A stretch of 48,036 nucleotides of DNA from JALOAT01 sp041677345 (lineage in GTDB: Bacteria > Pseudomonadota > Gammaproteobacteria > Thiohalomonadales > Thiohalomonadaceae). The notes under the pieces were generated by a model. That model was not told the DNA's origin, made no database searches, and saw only the letters and a list, made by a program, of their open reading frames with translations. Each line of letters begins with the position of its first letter. The first letter of the stretch is position 1. The stretch covers positions 1-48,036 of the forward strand of contig JBAYQE010000012.1 of assembly GCA_041677345.1 (NCBI GenBank), read 5' to 3'. The position numbers were made by a program, and so were the translations under genes. This document shows positions 22,650 to 31,275 of the stretch, one piece after another.

Positions 22650-24008
22650 CTAGGTACCGGGCGTGAGCAATTGCAACAATCCCGCCGCCTTGTGCAGGGT
22701 CTCCGCCAGTTCGTCCTCGCAGCGCGAATCGGCCACGATGCCGCCGCCCGCCCATAGCTGCGCCTCACCGCCGCGTTGCACCAGGGTGCGAATGGCGATG
22801 CTGGTATCCATGGCACCATCAAAGCCCACGTAGCCGATGGCGCCGCAATACACGCCCCGGCGGCCCGGCTCCAGTTCCTCGATGATCTCCATGGCGCGGC
22901 GCTTGGGCGCACCGGTGATGGACCCCCCGGGGAGGCAGGCACGCAGCAGGTCGAGCGCGCTGCGGCCGGGCGCAAGGCGGCCCGTGACGGTACTCACCAG
23001 GTGATGCACGGTGGCAAAGCTCTCCACCTCGAACAGCGCAGGTACCGCCACACTACCGATGGCACAGGCCTTGCCAAGGTCGTTGCGCAACAGGTCCACG
23101 ATCATCAGGTTCTCCGCGCGGTCTTTCGGACTCGTGTGCAGGGCCTCGGCCAACTGACAATCCTCCCACGCATCCGCCGCGCGCGGACGCGTCCCCTTGA
23201 TGGGCCGCGTCTCCACGCGTCCGTCACGGACCTGTAGAAACCGCTCGGGCGAGGCACTCAGCACCTGCATGCCGGGCAGGTGCAGGTAGGCGCCAAAGGG
23301 TGCGGCGTTGTCACGCCGCAGGCGGCGATAACCTTCCCAGGGATCGCCGCTCGTCGCCACCGTGAAGCGGCGTGCCAGGTTCACCTGGTAGCAGTCGCCC
23401 TCGACGATGTAGCGCCGGATACGCGTGAAGGCACGGGCATAGTCCGCGCCGTCGGGCTCGATCACGGGCTCGGCCCGGGCACTGTAGCGCAGCCGACGTC
23501 CACCGACGAAGGGCAGGGAAAACTGCTCCAGCAGGGTATCCCATTGTTCGTGCGTTGCGGCGCTTCGCCCCTGCCCGGCCAGCCAACTGCGGCGTGCCTC
23601 GTGATCCACCACCAGTGCCCAGTCGTAGAGACCGACCGCCATGTCCGGTATCTCGCTCACTGGGGCGGGAAGCCCCTCGAGGCGCCGACCCAGGTCATAA
23701 CTGAAATAACCGACCGCACCGCCCGTGAACGGAAGGTCGCCGGAAGCGGCGGGTTCGCCCAGCAGTGTCTGCAACACTTGCAGTGCGTCACCCTGCAGGA
23801 ACCGGGTGCCCTCTTGCGTGACCAGCTCGATGCGGTCGCCCCATGCCGACAACGTGGCATAGGGCCGCGCACACACGATGTCGTAGCGCCCATCCCAGCG
23901 CCGCTGCGCGCTGTCGAAAAACATGGCCCAAGGCTCGTCGGCCACGGTTTCGAACAGATCGGCCGTATTGGCGTGATAAGGCAGTTCGGAGAGCAGCACT
24001 GGGTTCAT
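22650..24008 (-). CDS. pabB: Aminodeoxychorismate synthase component I (PabB)
   Basis: A chorismate-binding enzyme that makes 4-amino-4-deoxychorismate for folate synthesis with a PabA glutaminase. The C-terminal domain carries TRPIKGTRPR, whose lysine marks PabB (anthranilate synthase TrpE has alanine there), plus NLMIVDLLRNDLGK, GSITGAPKRRAMEIIEELE and YCGAIGY. The start is uncertain: ATG at 24008 gives 452 aa and matches the family start MNPVLLSELPY; 24020 and 24083 are also in frame, and none has a good ribosome site. PabA and the lyase PabC are not adjacent. It is divergent from ppx. Confidence 0.93.
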   Translation of the reverse strand: MNPVLLSELPYHANTADLFETVADEPWAMFFDSAQRRWDGRYDIVCARPYATLSAWGDRIELVTQEGTRFLQGDALQVLQTLLGEPAASGDLPFTGGAVGYFSYDLGRRLEGLPAPVSEIPDMAVGLYDWALVVDHEARRSWLAGQGRSAATHEQWDTLLEQFSLPFVGGRRLRYSARAEPVIEPDGADYARAFTRIRRYIVEGDCYQVNLARRFTVATSGDPWEGYRRLRRDNAAPFGAYLHLPGMQVLSASPERFLQVRDGRVETRPIKGTRPRAADAWEDCQLAEALHTSPKDRAENLMIVDLLRNDLGKACAIGSVAVPALFEVESFATVHHLVSTVTGRLAPGRSALDLLRACLPGGSITGAPKRRAMEIIEELEPGRRGVYCGAIGYVGFDGAMDTSIAIRTLVQRGGEAQLWAGGGIVADSRCEDELAETLHKAAGLLQLLTPGT

Positions 24009-24125
24009 CGGAGCCGGCATCGGAACGAAAGCGTCATGATACCGGGGCTGACCCCGCCCACGAAGTCCTGAGCCCGGCCGCAAACGCGGTTATGCTTGCC
24101 CGGTCCCCTCCACCGCACCGTGCCC

Positions 24126-25619
24126 ATGAGCGTCCCACCCCCAACCATCGCTGCCCTCGACCTGGGATCCAACAGCTTCCACCTGGTGGTGGCCGGGCTG
24201 CGCCAGGGCGAATTGCGAATCATCGACCGCCTGCGCGAGCCCGTGCGGCTCGCCGCAGGACTGGGTGAAGACCGCCGTATCGCACCCGATGCCGCGGCCC
24301 GCGCCTTGGCCTGTCTCGGGCGTTTCGGCCAGCGGCTGCGCGGTCTGCCGCCCGAGGCGGTGCGCGCCGTGGGCACCAACACCCTGCGCAGCGCCAGTAA
24401 TGCGGAAAGTTTCCTGCGGGAAGCCGAAGCGGTTCTCGGCCATGCCATCGAGGTCATCGCCGGCCGTGAAGAGGCACGCCTCATCTATCAGGGTGTGTCG
24501 CACAGCGTGGAAGACGATGGTCGACGCCGGCTGGTGCTCGACATCGGCGGCGGCAGCACCGAGTTCATCATCGGCGAGCACCACGAGCCGCTGCACATGG
24601 AAAGTACCGCCATGGGGTGCGTCACCTGGACCCAGACCCATTTCCCGACAGGCACCATCGGCGCGAAGGCCATGGCGCGGGCGCGCCTCGCCGCCCTCAT
24701 GCAGATCGAACCTTATCAGGCCTTTTACCAAGGCGTGGGCTGGGACGACGCCATCGGCACCTCAGGCACCTTGCGCGCCATCGAACGGGTGTTGCGCCTG
24801 AGCGGCTGGACCCAGGGCGGCATCACCCTGGCGGCGTTGCGCCGCCTGGCCGACACCCTGGTGAAGAGCGGACGCGCCGACAAACTGCCATTGCCCGGTC
24901 TTTCCGAGACGCGCCAGCAGGTGTTCGCGGGTGGCGTGGCCATTGCGCTGGCGACCTTCGAGGCACTGGGTATCGATAACATGCACGTCTCCGACGGCGC
25001 GCTGCGTGAAGGTCTGCTCCACGACCTTGTGGGCCGCCTGCGCCACGAGGATGTACGCGCCCGCACCGTGGCGGCACTGGCGACGCGCTTCGGTGTGGAC
25101 GCGTTGCAGGCCGCGCGCGTGGAACGCACCGCCGTCACCCTGTGGGCCCAAGTGAGCGATGCCTGGAACCTGGCCGACGACGATGCACGCCAGATGCTGT
25201 GCTGGGCCGCACAACTGCACGAGCTCGGCCTTGCCGTGGCACACAGCGGACAACACAAACACGCTGCCTACATCCTGGAAAATGCTGACCTGCCGGGCTT
25301 CTCGCGCCAGGAACAGACCACCCTCGCACTCATGGTGCGCGGCCACCGCCGCAAGTTCCCGGTGCCCTTGTTCAAACAACTGGGCGGCGGTCGCGCCGCC
25401 ACCGTTGCAAGGCTTTCCGCTTTATTGCGATTGAGCGCCACCCTGCACCGCAGCCGCACCCCCGCGCCCCTGCCCCCCGTGGCCACGGCCGCAAGCGCCG
25501 GCGAACTGCACCTCCACTTCCCCGCCGGCTGGCTCGACGCCCATCCCCTCACCCGCGCCGACCTCGCCCAGGAAGCCGACTACCTCAAACCTGCCGGCAT
25601 CCGGCTGGTCTTTGCCTGA
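24126..25619 (+). CDS. ppx: Exopolyphosphatase / guanosine pentaphosphate phosphohydrolase (Ppx/GppA)
   Basis: A 497-aa enzyme of the ASKHA fold that releases phosphate from polyphosphate and may also hydrolyse pppGpp. The N-terminal IAALDLGSNSFHLVVA is the first phosphate loop, with LVLDIGGGSTEFIIG the second; residues about 310-497 are the HD-like C-terminal domain of long Ppx proteins. I chose the ATG at 24126 (MSVPPPTIAALDLG); the frame also opens upstream from a TTG. It is divergent from pabB. Ppx and GppA cannot be separated confidently by eye. A Na/Pi-cotransporter-like gene lies 0.9 kb downstream, which may be a loose phosphate theme. Confidence 0.92.
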   Translation: MSVPPPTIAALDLGSNSFHLVVAGLRQGELRIIDRLREPVRLAAGLGEDRRIAPDAAARALACLGRFGQRLRGLPPEAVRAVGTNTLRSASNAESFLREAEAVLGHAIEVIAGREEARLIYQGVSHSVEDDGRRRLVLDIGGGSTEFIIGEHHEPLHMESTAMGCVTWTQTHFPTGTIGAKAMARARLAALMQIEPYQAFYQGVGWDDAIGTSGTLRAIERVLRLSGWTQGGITLAALRRLADTLVKSGRADKLPLPGLSETRQQVFAGGVAIALATFEALGIDNMHVSDGALREGLLHDLVGRLRHEDVRARTVAALATRFGVDALQAARVERTAVTLWAQVSDAWNLADDDARQMLCWAAQLHELGLAVAHSGQHKHAAYILENADLPGFSRQEQTTLALMVRGHRRKFPVPLFKQLGGGRAATVARLSALLRLSATLHRSRTPAPLPPVATAASAGELHLHFPAGWLDAHPLTRADLAQEADYLKPAGIRLVFA

Positions 25620-25699
25620 GAAAAGAAGGCCCCTCGAAGGTCGCGCGCCACGCAACGCAACGGTCACTGCCGGCATGTTTCATCATCTGCGCGTCGTCG

Positions 25700-25715
25700 G
25701 TCACTTGGCGCAGCG
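25700..25715. repeat. REP-like hairpin, eroded copy
   Basis: GTCACTT (25700-25706) faces ACGTGAC (25709-25715) with the central CGCAGCG word of the family between them reduced and one stem mismatch. It belongs to the GTCACGT/ACGTGAC family of 8652-9084 and lies downstream of ppx. Confidence 0.45.
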
Positions 25716-25785
25716 GCTACGTGACGCCGCGGTCAAGAGATGTTCACGCTGCGTAACCACCGAGCACTTCCCCGCTGCAGCCGTC

Positions 25786-25875
25786 TCACTCCTTCTTGTT
25801 TCGTTTCTCCTTCTTTTCCCGTCGCTTCTCCTTGAGGGATTTCTGGGCGACCTTTTTTGCCTGTTCCTTGCTCAT
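25786..25875 (-). CDS. Lysine-rich 29-residue small protein
   Basis: A 29-codon frame with ATG at 25875, an AGGAG site 7-8 nt upstream, and TGA at 25786. The product begins MSKEQAKKVAQKSLKEK and is nearly all Lys/Arg/Glu/Gln, so a single charged helix is likely. Short lysine-rich proteins starting MSK are common in proteobacterial genomes and often missed; their function is not established. The frame is well initiated and its composition differs sharply from the surrounding non-coding DNA, which argues that it is real. Confidence 0.6.
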   Translation of the reverse strand: MSKEQAKKVAQKSLKEKRREKKEKRNKKE

Positions 25876-26468
25876 GCTGTGTGCTCCTCGAATCGGATTT
25901 CGTCTCGTCAGTTTGCAGGGGTCATCCGCTCATGTTCTCGCAATGCCACCAAGGTGACGCATTGCTTCAACGCGGGGATCAACGTAATGCAGAAAAGGGA
26001 GCAGGCCGGAGGCGAGCGTTCGCCCCCGGCTTAGCCCGGGAAGGTGAGACAGTGACGCGGAAGGCGGCCGAGCCGAAACGGGAACATGGCGGACCTGTCG
26101 AAGTAATCGCAGTACCTTAAAAACCATACCTGTAAAAACGAAATTGACAAGCCTGTGCAGCTAAAGCCCTGCGTGGTTTGCTTTTTCTGATGGGTTGTGT
26201 CTCAATTTGACCGCAGGCACCGAAAGGGTGCCGGTCATCCCCGGAGCCACGTTTTTCATGCCCCAGCATCGCCTTTTGTCCATTCGCCCGCGTCCGCCAA
26301 CCCTCTAGTCACGGGATGCGCGCGCGCATCCCACTCTGCCGAAAACCTGCTGTTTCATTTCAGACGTGCGCCCGGTCGTGCGCGGCCCGGTGCGGTCTAT
26401 GTACGCGGGTGCTGTTCCTGGACGAAGCTCGATTGTGAGGCACCTCGTGACGTGCGCTTCGCCGGTAG
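25876..26468. other. Long intergenic stretch with no clear gene
   Basis: This stretch between the small lysine-rich ORF and the Na/Pi transporter gene has no frame that I can support. Positions about 26117-26200 are unusually AT-rich and contain TTGACA (near 26144), but no matching -10 was found. A 22-codon GTG frame near 26052 with GGGAAGG upstream is probably chance. An untranslated RNA is possible but not shown. Confidence 0.4.
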
Positions 26469-26497
26469 GTGCGGTCGAAACGTGTAACAGACCGCAC
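26469..26497. promoter_or_regulatory. Stem-loop upstream of the Na/Pi cotransporter-like gene
   Basis: GTGCGGTC (26469-26476) and GACCGCAC (26490-26497) form a perfect 8-bp stem with a 13-nt loop, followed by TTT, about 57 bp before the start of the next gene. GTGCGGTC-like sequence recurs at about 26390. It could be an operator, a leader hairpin or a repeat. Confidence 0.5.
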
Positions 26498-26553
26498 TTT
26501 CACGTCCACTTGGAACCATAGAACTGGCCCCTGATGGTGCATCGCACGCTCGG

Positions 26554-28296
26554 GTGAATGCCGATCTGAGGATTAGCCGCCATGCTTATGCCATTACACT
26601 GGGTTTGAACACGGTGAACGGTACGGAACTCTTGCTGAATCTGGTCGGTGGTGTCGCGCTGCTGATATGGGGCGTGCGCATGGTGCGCACGGGCATGACG
26701 CGCGCCTTCGGTGCGCGGCTGCGCCAAGTGCTCGCCGCCTGCACCGGAAACCGCCTCGCCGCCGCGGGCACCGGCTTGGGCGTGACGGCGGCGCTGCAGA
26801 GCAGCGCAGCCACGGCCTTGATCGTCTCCCCGTTGGTGGCACGGGGCATGCTCACCGGCGGTGTTGCCCTTGCAGTCATGCTGGGTGCGGACATCGGTTC
26901 TGCACTGGTAGCCCAGGTTTTCGCCCTGAATCTACGTTGGCTGGCGCCGCTCGCGGTCGCAGTGGGCGTGTCCATCTTCATGAAATCGCACGCCGACCGG
27001 CCGCGTAACATCGGCCGCATCGTGATCGGCCTGGGATTGATGCTGTTTGCCTTGAGCGCCATCACGGCCGCGTCCGCGCCGCTGCGAGAAGCCCAGGGTT
27101 TCAGCGTGCTGCTCACCGCGCTCGAAGGCGACCCTTTCCTGGCCCTGCTGTGTGCCGCACTCGTGACGTGGCTTGCCCATTCAACCCTGGCGATGGTGTT
27201 GCTGGTTGCCGCCTTGGCAAGCGCCGGTGCATTGTCGTCCGAACTCGTGCTTGCCCTGGTTCTCGGCGTGAACGTCGGGGGCGCAATCGCACCGTACACC
27301 CTGCAGACAGGTGCCCCGGCACCTGCGCGCCGGGTGCCGCTTGGCAATCTGCTCATGCGCGGGGTCGCTGCTCTTGTGGTGCTGCCGCTCTTGTCCAATC
27401 TGGCAGAGTGGCTGTTGGTGCTGGATGCCTCGCACGGCCGCGCGGCCGTGCATGCGCACCTGGGCTTCAATCTGGCAGTGGCGGTGTTGTTCCTGCCCCT
27501 CACGGAAAAGGTGGCACGGGTGACCGTACGACTGCTGCCGGATGCCCCCGCCACCCCGGACCCCGCCATTCCCCAACACCTGGATCCGGAGGCATTGGGT
27601 ACCCCCTCCGAAGCCCTCGCCTGCGCTGCGCGTGAATGCCTGCGCCTGGGGGATTTGGTGAGCCATATGTTGCAGCGCACTATAGAGGTCCTGGAACACA
27701 ACGATGCCGAACTGCTGAAGCAAGTAGGTGCAGACGACGACCAGGTGGATCGCCTGCACGAGGCCATCAAGCACTATCTGATTCAGCTCTCGCGCACGCA
27801 CATGACGCTTGAGGAGAGCCAGCGGTGCATGGAGATCATCCGCTTCACCGTGAACCTGGAACACGTCGGCGACGTGATCGACAAGAACCTGATGGAGATT
27901 GCCGCAAAGCGGGTATACCACGGCTACCACTTCTCGACCCCCGAGCTGGCGAGTCTCAGGGAGATCCACGCACGCGTGGCCGAAAACCTGCAGTTGTCCC
28001 TCAACGTACTGTTGACGCGTGACCCGCTTCTGGCGCGCCGCCTCCTGAAGGAAAAAGATGCCGTGCGCACCCTGGAACGGGCCGCAGTGGAGGCGCACTT
28101 CGACCGTCTGCGCGAGGGCGAGGCCGAGTCATTGAAGAACAGCGCCGTCTATATCGACGTCATACGTGACCTCAGACGCATCAACGGGGATCTGACCGCG
28201 GTCGCCTATCCGATCGCCGGCACACACCCGGGCGGGCTACGCGCGGCTGCTGTAGTCGAGTCAGAGCAAAGTGGTCCGGCAGTGTCGCGGGGCTAA
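26554..28296 (+). CDS. Na+/phosphate cotransporter-like protein with PhoU-like C-terminus
   Basis: A 580-aa NptA/YjbB-type protein. Residues about 25-345 form a membrane domain made of two NaPi-2b repeats; residues about 350-550 form a soluble helical PhoU-like domain (RTIEVLEHNDAELLKQVGADDDQVDRLHEAIKHY region). The first repeat has the expected QSS motif (TAALQSSAATALIV), but the second has AHSTLA in place of QSS, so phosphate transport may be altered. GVNVGGAIAPYT is the following glycine-rich segment. The start is uncertain: GTG at 26554 or GTG at 26614, neither with a strong ribosome site. Location is the inner membrane. Confidence 0.88.
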   Translation: MNADLRISRHAYAITLGLNTVNGTELLLNLVGGVALLIWGVRMVRTGMTRAFGARLRQVLAACTGNRLAAAGTGLGVTAALQSSAATALIVSPLVARGMLTGGVALAVMLGADIGSALVAQVFALNLRWLAPLAVAVGVSIFMKSHADRPRNIGRIVIGLGLMLFALSAITAASAPLREAQGFSVLLTALEGDPFLALLCAALVTWLAHSTLAMVLLVAALASAGALSSELVLALVLGVNVGGAIAPYTLQTGAPAPARRVPLGNLLMRGVAALVVLPLLSNLAEWLLVLDASHGRAAVHAHLGFNLAVAVLFLPLTEKVARVTVRLLPDAPATPDPAIPQHLDPEALGTPSEALACAARECLRLGDLVSHMLQRTIEVLEHNDAELLKQVGADDDQVDRLHEAIKHYLIQLSRTHMTLEESQRCMEIIRFTVNLEHVGDVIDKNLMEIAAKRVYHGYHFSTPELASLREIHARVAENLQLSLNVLLTRDPLLARRLLKEKDAVRTLERAAVEAHFDRLREGEAESLKNSAVYIDVIRDLRRINGDLTAVAYPIAGTHPGGLRAAAVVESEQSGPAVSRG

Positions 28297-28347
28297 AGGA
28301 AACGCCGGTATTGATGGCACGGGTTCATGGCCGCGCTGCCAGGAAAT

Positions 28348-28374
28348 GTCAGGTAGCGCTGCGCGCAACCTGAC
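28348..28374. repeat. REP-like hairpin with compensatory stem change
   Basis: GTCAGGT (28348-28354) pairs with ACCTGAC (28368-28374) around loop AGCGCTGCGCGCA. The loop matches the GTCACGT/ACGTGAC family, but both stem halves changed C to G and G to C together, so pairing is kept. It lies between two converging genes. Confidence 0.7.
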
Positions 28375-28413
28375 CGACAAAACCTTCGCGACCTTGCGCT
28401 GAATTCCCCCAAG

Positions 28414-29271
28414 CTAATCGATGACACAATGCCCCACGGAATGGGCCCGGCATTGCACACCCGTTTCCCACTCCGCGAAATCGAGGCGTGCGCCGGTGAA
28501 GTCTGCGCCTTCGCGGCGCGCGTCGGCGAGGATCGCATAGCGCAGATCGGCGTCGCGGAGATTGGCGTTGATCAAGTCGGCGCCACGCAGGTTGGCACCA
28601 AGCAGGTTGGCGTGGGAGAGATTGGCGCCACGGAGATTGGCCAGCGCGAAATTCACGTAGGCCAGATCGCCGCGGTGCAGATTGGCGGCACGCAGGTTGG
28701 CGGTGTTGAGATCTGCCGAGCGCAGCACAGCGCTGTCGAGATCCATGTTGGCGAAATCGCGGCCACTCAGCAGACAGGCGCTCCAGTTCACTCCCGGCGC
28801 CGGTAATGCCGAGCAATCCGAGGAACTGGCGGGTTGCGGTTCCGGCAGCAGGAAAGGCACGGCCACTACCGCGGCTACCAGAAGGACCAGCACCAGGTAG
28901 TGCACCGCACGCGGGCCGGTGGGTTCCGCCTCGACCACCGGACGCACACGCGTCACGGGTTCGCCGCGGCGGCGCTCCCTGTCCGCGGGCAGCGGCACGT
29001 GCGGGTGGCGCCGCTCATCGGCCCAGCGCCGCGCCGCTTGCAGTTTTTCCTGCAGTTCCGGATCGTCCGGATGGGCCTCGGCATCACGCATCACCTGGGG
29101 CACGAGGGCATCCACCTCACGCACCCGCAACCAGGCCGCACGATCGGCGCTGACCTCGTCGTCCGGCTTGATGCGCCCGAGCAGAACGTAACGTGACACC
29201 AACCCCGCCGGGTAGGGCCCGGTGACCCGCCCCTTGCGACGCACGTACCAGTTCTGCTGCAGATTCTTCAT
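28414..29271 (-). CDS. Pentapeptide-repeat membrane protein with GYF-like N-terminal domain
   Basis: A 285-aa protein with three parts. Residues 1-60 (NWYVRRKGRVTGPYPAGLVSRYVLLGRIKPDDEVS) resemble the GYF_2-type domain. One transmembrane helix follows at about 135-157 (YLVLVLLVAAVVAVPFLL). The rest (about 180-265) is a series of A(D/N)L-x-x pentapeptides such as ANLRGANLSHANLLGANL, which form a right-handed quadrilateral beta-helix. The ATG at 29271 has GGAG upstream; a longer frame to 29535 is not supported. It is divergent from the FliK-like gene. No function is known; two cysteines flanking the repeats might form a disulfide. Confidence 0.85.
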   Translation of the reverse strand: MKNLQQNWYVRRKGRVTGPYPAGLVSRYVLLGRIKPDDEVSADRAAWLRVREVDALVPQVMRDAEAHPDDPELQEKLQAARRWADERRHPHVPLPADRERRRGEPVTRVRPVVEAEPTGPRAVHYLVLVLLVAAVVAVPFLLPEPQPASSSDCSALPAPGVNWSACLLSGRDFANMDLDSAVLRSADLNTANLRAANLHRGDLAYVNFALANLRGANLSHANLLGANLRGADLINANLRDADLRYAILADARREGADFTGARLDFAEWETGVQCRAHSVGHCVID

Positions 29272-29340
29272 GCCCCGACTCCGTTTTGGCGCATCATAAA
29301 TGACAGTGCGATCAGCGGATACTCTCCTCATCACAGTGCC

Positions 29341-30507
29341 ATGGACCTGATGCGCCTCGCCGCCGAGCGGCCTTCGCTCATCTTGCTCAGCCGCGTCGCC
29401 CCTGCCCTGCTGGCGGCCTGGCGCGCCGGCGCCGTACTGGAGGCGCTGGTGGTTTCCGCGGACGCGGACCAGGGCACCGCGCGCGTGCTCATCCAGGGAC
29501 GGGCGCTGGAGGTCCGCACCGAGGTCCCGCTGCAATCAGGCCAGCGCCTGTCGCTGGAAGCAGAACCCCGGCCCGGCCATTGGCGGCTGCGCATACCACC
29601 CCCGCCCGAGCGGGCGGTGCTGCACCAGGCCCTGCGCCAGGCCTTGCCGCGCCAGCAACCGCTGGCGCCCGCCATCCAGACCTTCGTCCGTGCGGTCGCT
29701 GACAGCCGGTTGCCACCGTCGGTGCGTGCGCTTGCCGCACAGCTCACCGCGCAGGTGCTGGAACCGCGCCGCCTGGCCACGGCCGACGGCCTGCGCCAAG
29801 CCGTGGAGCGTTCGGGAATTTTTCTCGAAGCGCGATTGGCCGCGTCGGTGCCACCGACCACCGCCCCGGCCCTCCCATCTTCAGTGGTCAAGGCACCGCC
29901 CCTACCGGCAGGCGCGCCCCCGGCCGGCCATGAATCGGTGGCTTCCGACCTCAAGGGCTTGCTACTACGCCTGCTCCATCTGCTACGCGCGCCGACGCCC
30001 GCCCGCCCCGATAAAGATGCGGCGGACCCTGACCACGCCGCCACCGAAACCCTGCGTGCCCTCACCCGACATGCCGAAGGTGCGCTGGCGCGCATCGAGT
30101 TGCACCAGTTGCGCGCCCTGCCCGAGTCCGGCGAACGCGAGCCGAGCTTCGTCCTGGAACTGCCGTTCCGCCAGGGCGAGCAACTGGAGACACTCATGCT
30201 GCGCATCCGGCGCGAACCGGAAGCCGACGGCGAGGCGGAAGCCCGGGCGCCGTGGACCATCACACTCGAACTGGGTGACGGCAAATCCGGCCCCTTGCGC
30301 GCGGTGATTGCCTGGAGTGGTGAAGCCGTGAGCACCCGCTTCTTCGCCGCACGCAGCGAACTGGCCGAGCGCATCGGCGCCTCCCTCGGCCTGCTGGACA
30401 CGCGCTTGCGCGCCGCCGGGCTGGAGGTGGGCACCCTGGAGGCGCACACCGGACAGGCGAGCAGCGAGGAACGCCTGCCCCAGGGGCTGCTGAGGGAACG
30501 CGTATGA
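29341..30507 (+). CDS. FliK-like flagellar hook-length control family protein
   Basis: A 388-aa protein whose C-terminal 110 residues (from about PSFVLELPFRQGEQLETLMLR) resemble the FliK hook-length-control C-terminal domain; the rest is Ala/Pro/Arg-rich with low complexity, as in FliK rulers. It overlaps the downstream FlhB-like gene by ATGA (30504-30507). FliK normally contacts the FlhB C-terminal domain to switch export specificity, and this pairing mirrors that contact. It is probably a second, divergent FliK rather than the main one, since the main fliK usually lies in the hook-basal-body operon. Confidence 0.75.
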   Translation: MDLMRLAAERPSLILLSRVAPALLAAWRAGAVLEALVVSADADQGTARVLIQGRALEVRTEVPLQSGQRLSLEAEPRPGHWRLRIPPPPERAVLHQALRQALPRQQPLAPAIQTFVRAVADSRLPPSVRALAAQLTAQVLEPRRLATADGLRQAVERSGIFLEARLAASVPPTTAPALPSSVVKAPPLPAGAPPAGHESVASDLKGLLLRLLHLLRAPTPARPDKDAADPDHAATETLRALTRHAEGALARIELHQLRALPESGEREPSFVLELPFRQGEQLETLMLRIRREPEADGEAEARAPWTITLELGDGKSGPLRAVIAWSGEAVSTRFFAARSELAERIGASLGLLDTRLRAAGLEVGTLEAHTGQASSEERLPQGLLRERV

Positions 30508-30773
30508 ACGACCGCGACAAGAAACCGGATACGGCCGTGGCGCTCCATTACGACGGCAGGAATGCACCGCGCCTGACCGCCAAGGGCCACGGCGAGGTGG
30601 CCGATGCCATCCTCGCCAAGGCCCGCGAGCACGGCATCCCGTTACAGGAAAACCCGGAACTGTGCCGCCTGCTGGCGCGGCTCGATCTGGGAGAGAGCAT
30701 CCCGCGCGAGCTGTACGTGGCAGTGGCCGAAGTACTCGCCTTCGCCTATTGGGTCACCGGGCGTACGCCCTGA
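30504..30773 (+). CDS. FlhB C-terminal-domain-like protein (FhlB/FlhX type)
   Basis: An 89-aa soluble protein resembling only the cytoplasmic domain of FlhB after the autocleavage site (AVALHYDGRNAPRLTAKGHGEVADAILAKAREHGIPL corresponds to the FlhB-CC segment). It lacks membrane helices and the NPTH cleavage motif; full-length flhB is separately encoded at 45169-46302. Stand-alone FlhB-C homologues can partly substitute for that domain in some bacteria. It is coupled to the FliK-like gene by a 4-bp overlap. Confidence 0.88.
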   Translation: MNDRDKKPDTAVALHYDGRNAPRLTAKGHGEVADAILAKAREHGIPLQENPELCRLLARLDLGESIPRELYVAVAEVLAFAYWVTGRTP

Positions 30774-30955
30774 CAGCGGCGCGGAGAAGAATTCCGCGAA
30801 TGAACGCAAAGGACGCGAAATGCATGGGTAACGCGGCCGGTGGCTGCGGCTCGGCGCCGCGTGGAAGGATCGAAGAACCCAGCTGCGCTCCTGAAAGTAA
30901 CGTTCCCTCGACAGGGTGAGGGGGGCGAATCCCACCGTGGCGATGACCACCCGCC

Positions 30956-31033
30956 GTAGGTCACGTTGGTGCGCAGCGCCTACGTGACATTCTGCGGTTC
31001 GAACGTGTCACGTAGCTTCGCAACGTGACCTAC
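30956..31033. repeat. Inverted pair of REP-like hairpins (REPIN-like)
   Basis: Two copies of the GTCACGT/ACGTGAC hairpin (30960-30988 and 31007-31029) face each other, so that the outer GTAGGTCACGTTG (30956-30968) and CAACGTGACCTAC (31021-31033) form a perfect 13-bp inverted repeat. The second copy has the short GC-rich loop also seen at 8652-8674. Confidence 0.75.
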
Positions 31034-31174
31034 GCAAGAGCATCTTCTTGGCGCGAAGCGCCTTCTTGAGCGAGCGAAGCGAGCGTTCTTCCGGGGTCCC
31101 CTATGGCTCGCCGAGCAACGCAGCCTAAGGCGGAAACAGCCCCGAAGGGGGACGCGCCGGGCCACCCTTCTTTT

Positions 31175-31210
31175 GGTTCCTTTTCTTTGGCCTGGCAAAG
31201 GAAAGGAACC
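31175..31210. repeat. Long imperfect hairpin of the GGTTCCTTTTCTTTG type
   Basis: GGTTCCTTTTCTTTG (31175-31189) and CAAAGGAAAGGAACC (31196-31210) are complementary over 15 positions with one G-T wobble, around a 6-nt loop. The same word pair occurs in other proteobacterial genomes and generates spurious FGSFSLAWQRKG-like peptides in automatic annotation. No T-run follows on the plus strand. Confidence 0.6.
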
Positions 31211-31275
31211 CGGCGTAGGGGACGGAATCCCCCGTCAAAACAATCTTCGCGCGAAGCGCATCCTTCAAATATCGT

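Noticed and set aside
26052..26120. 22-codon GTG frame with GGGAAGG upstream
   Set aside because: Too short, no sequence bias and no neighbour support; likely chance.
28429..28806. Plus-strand frame with regular GVxxIG repeats
   Set aside because: Antisense shadow of the pentapeptide repeats; the minus-strand gene explains the periodicity.
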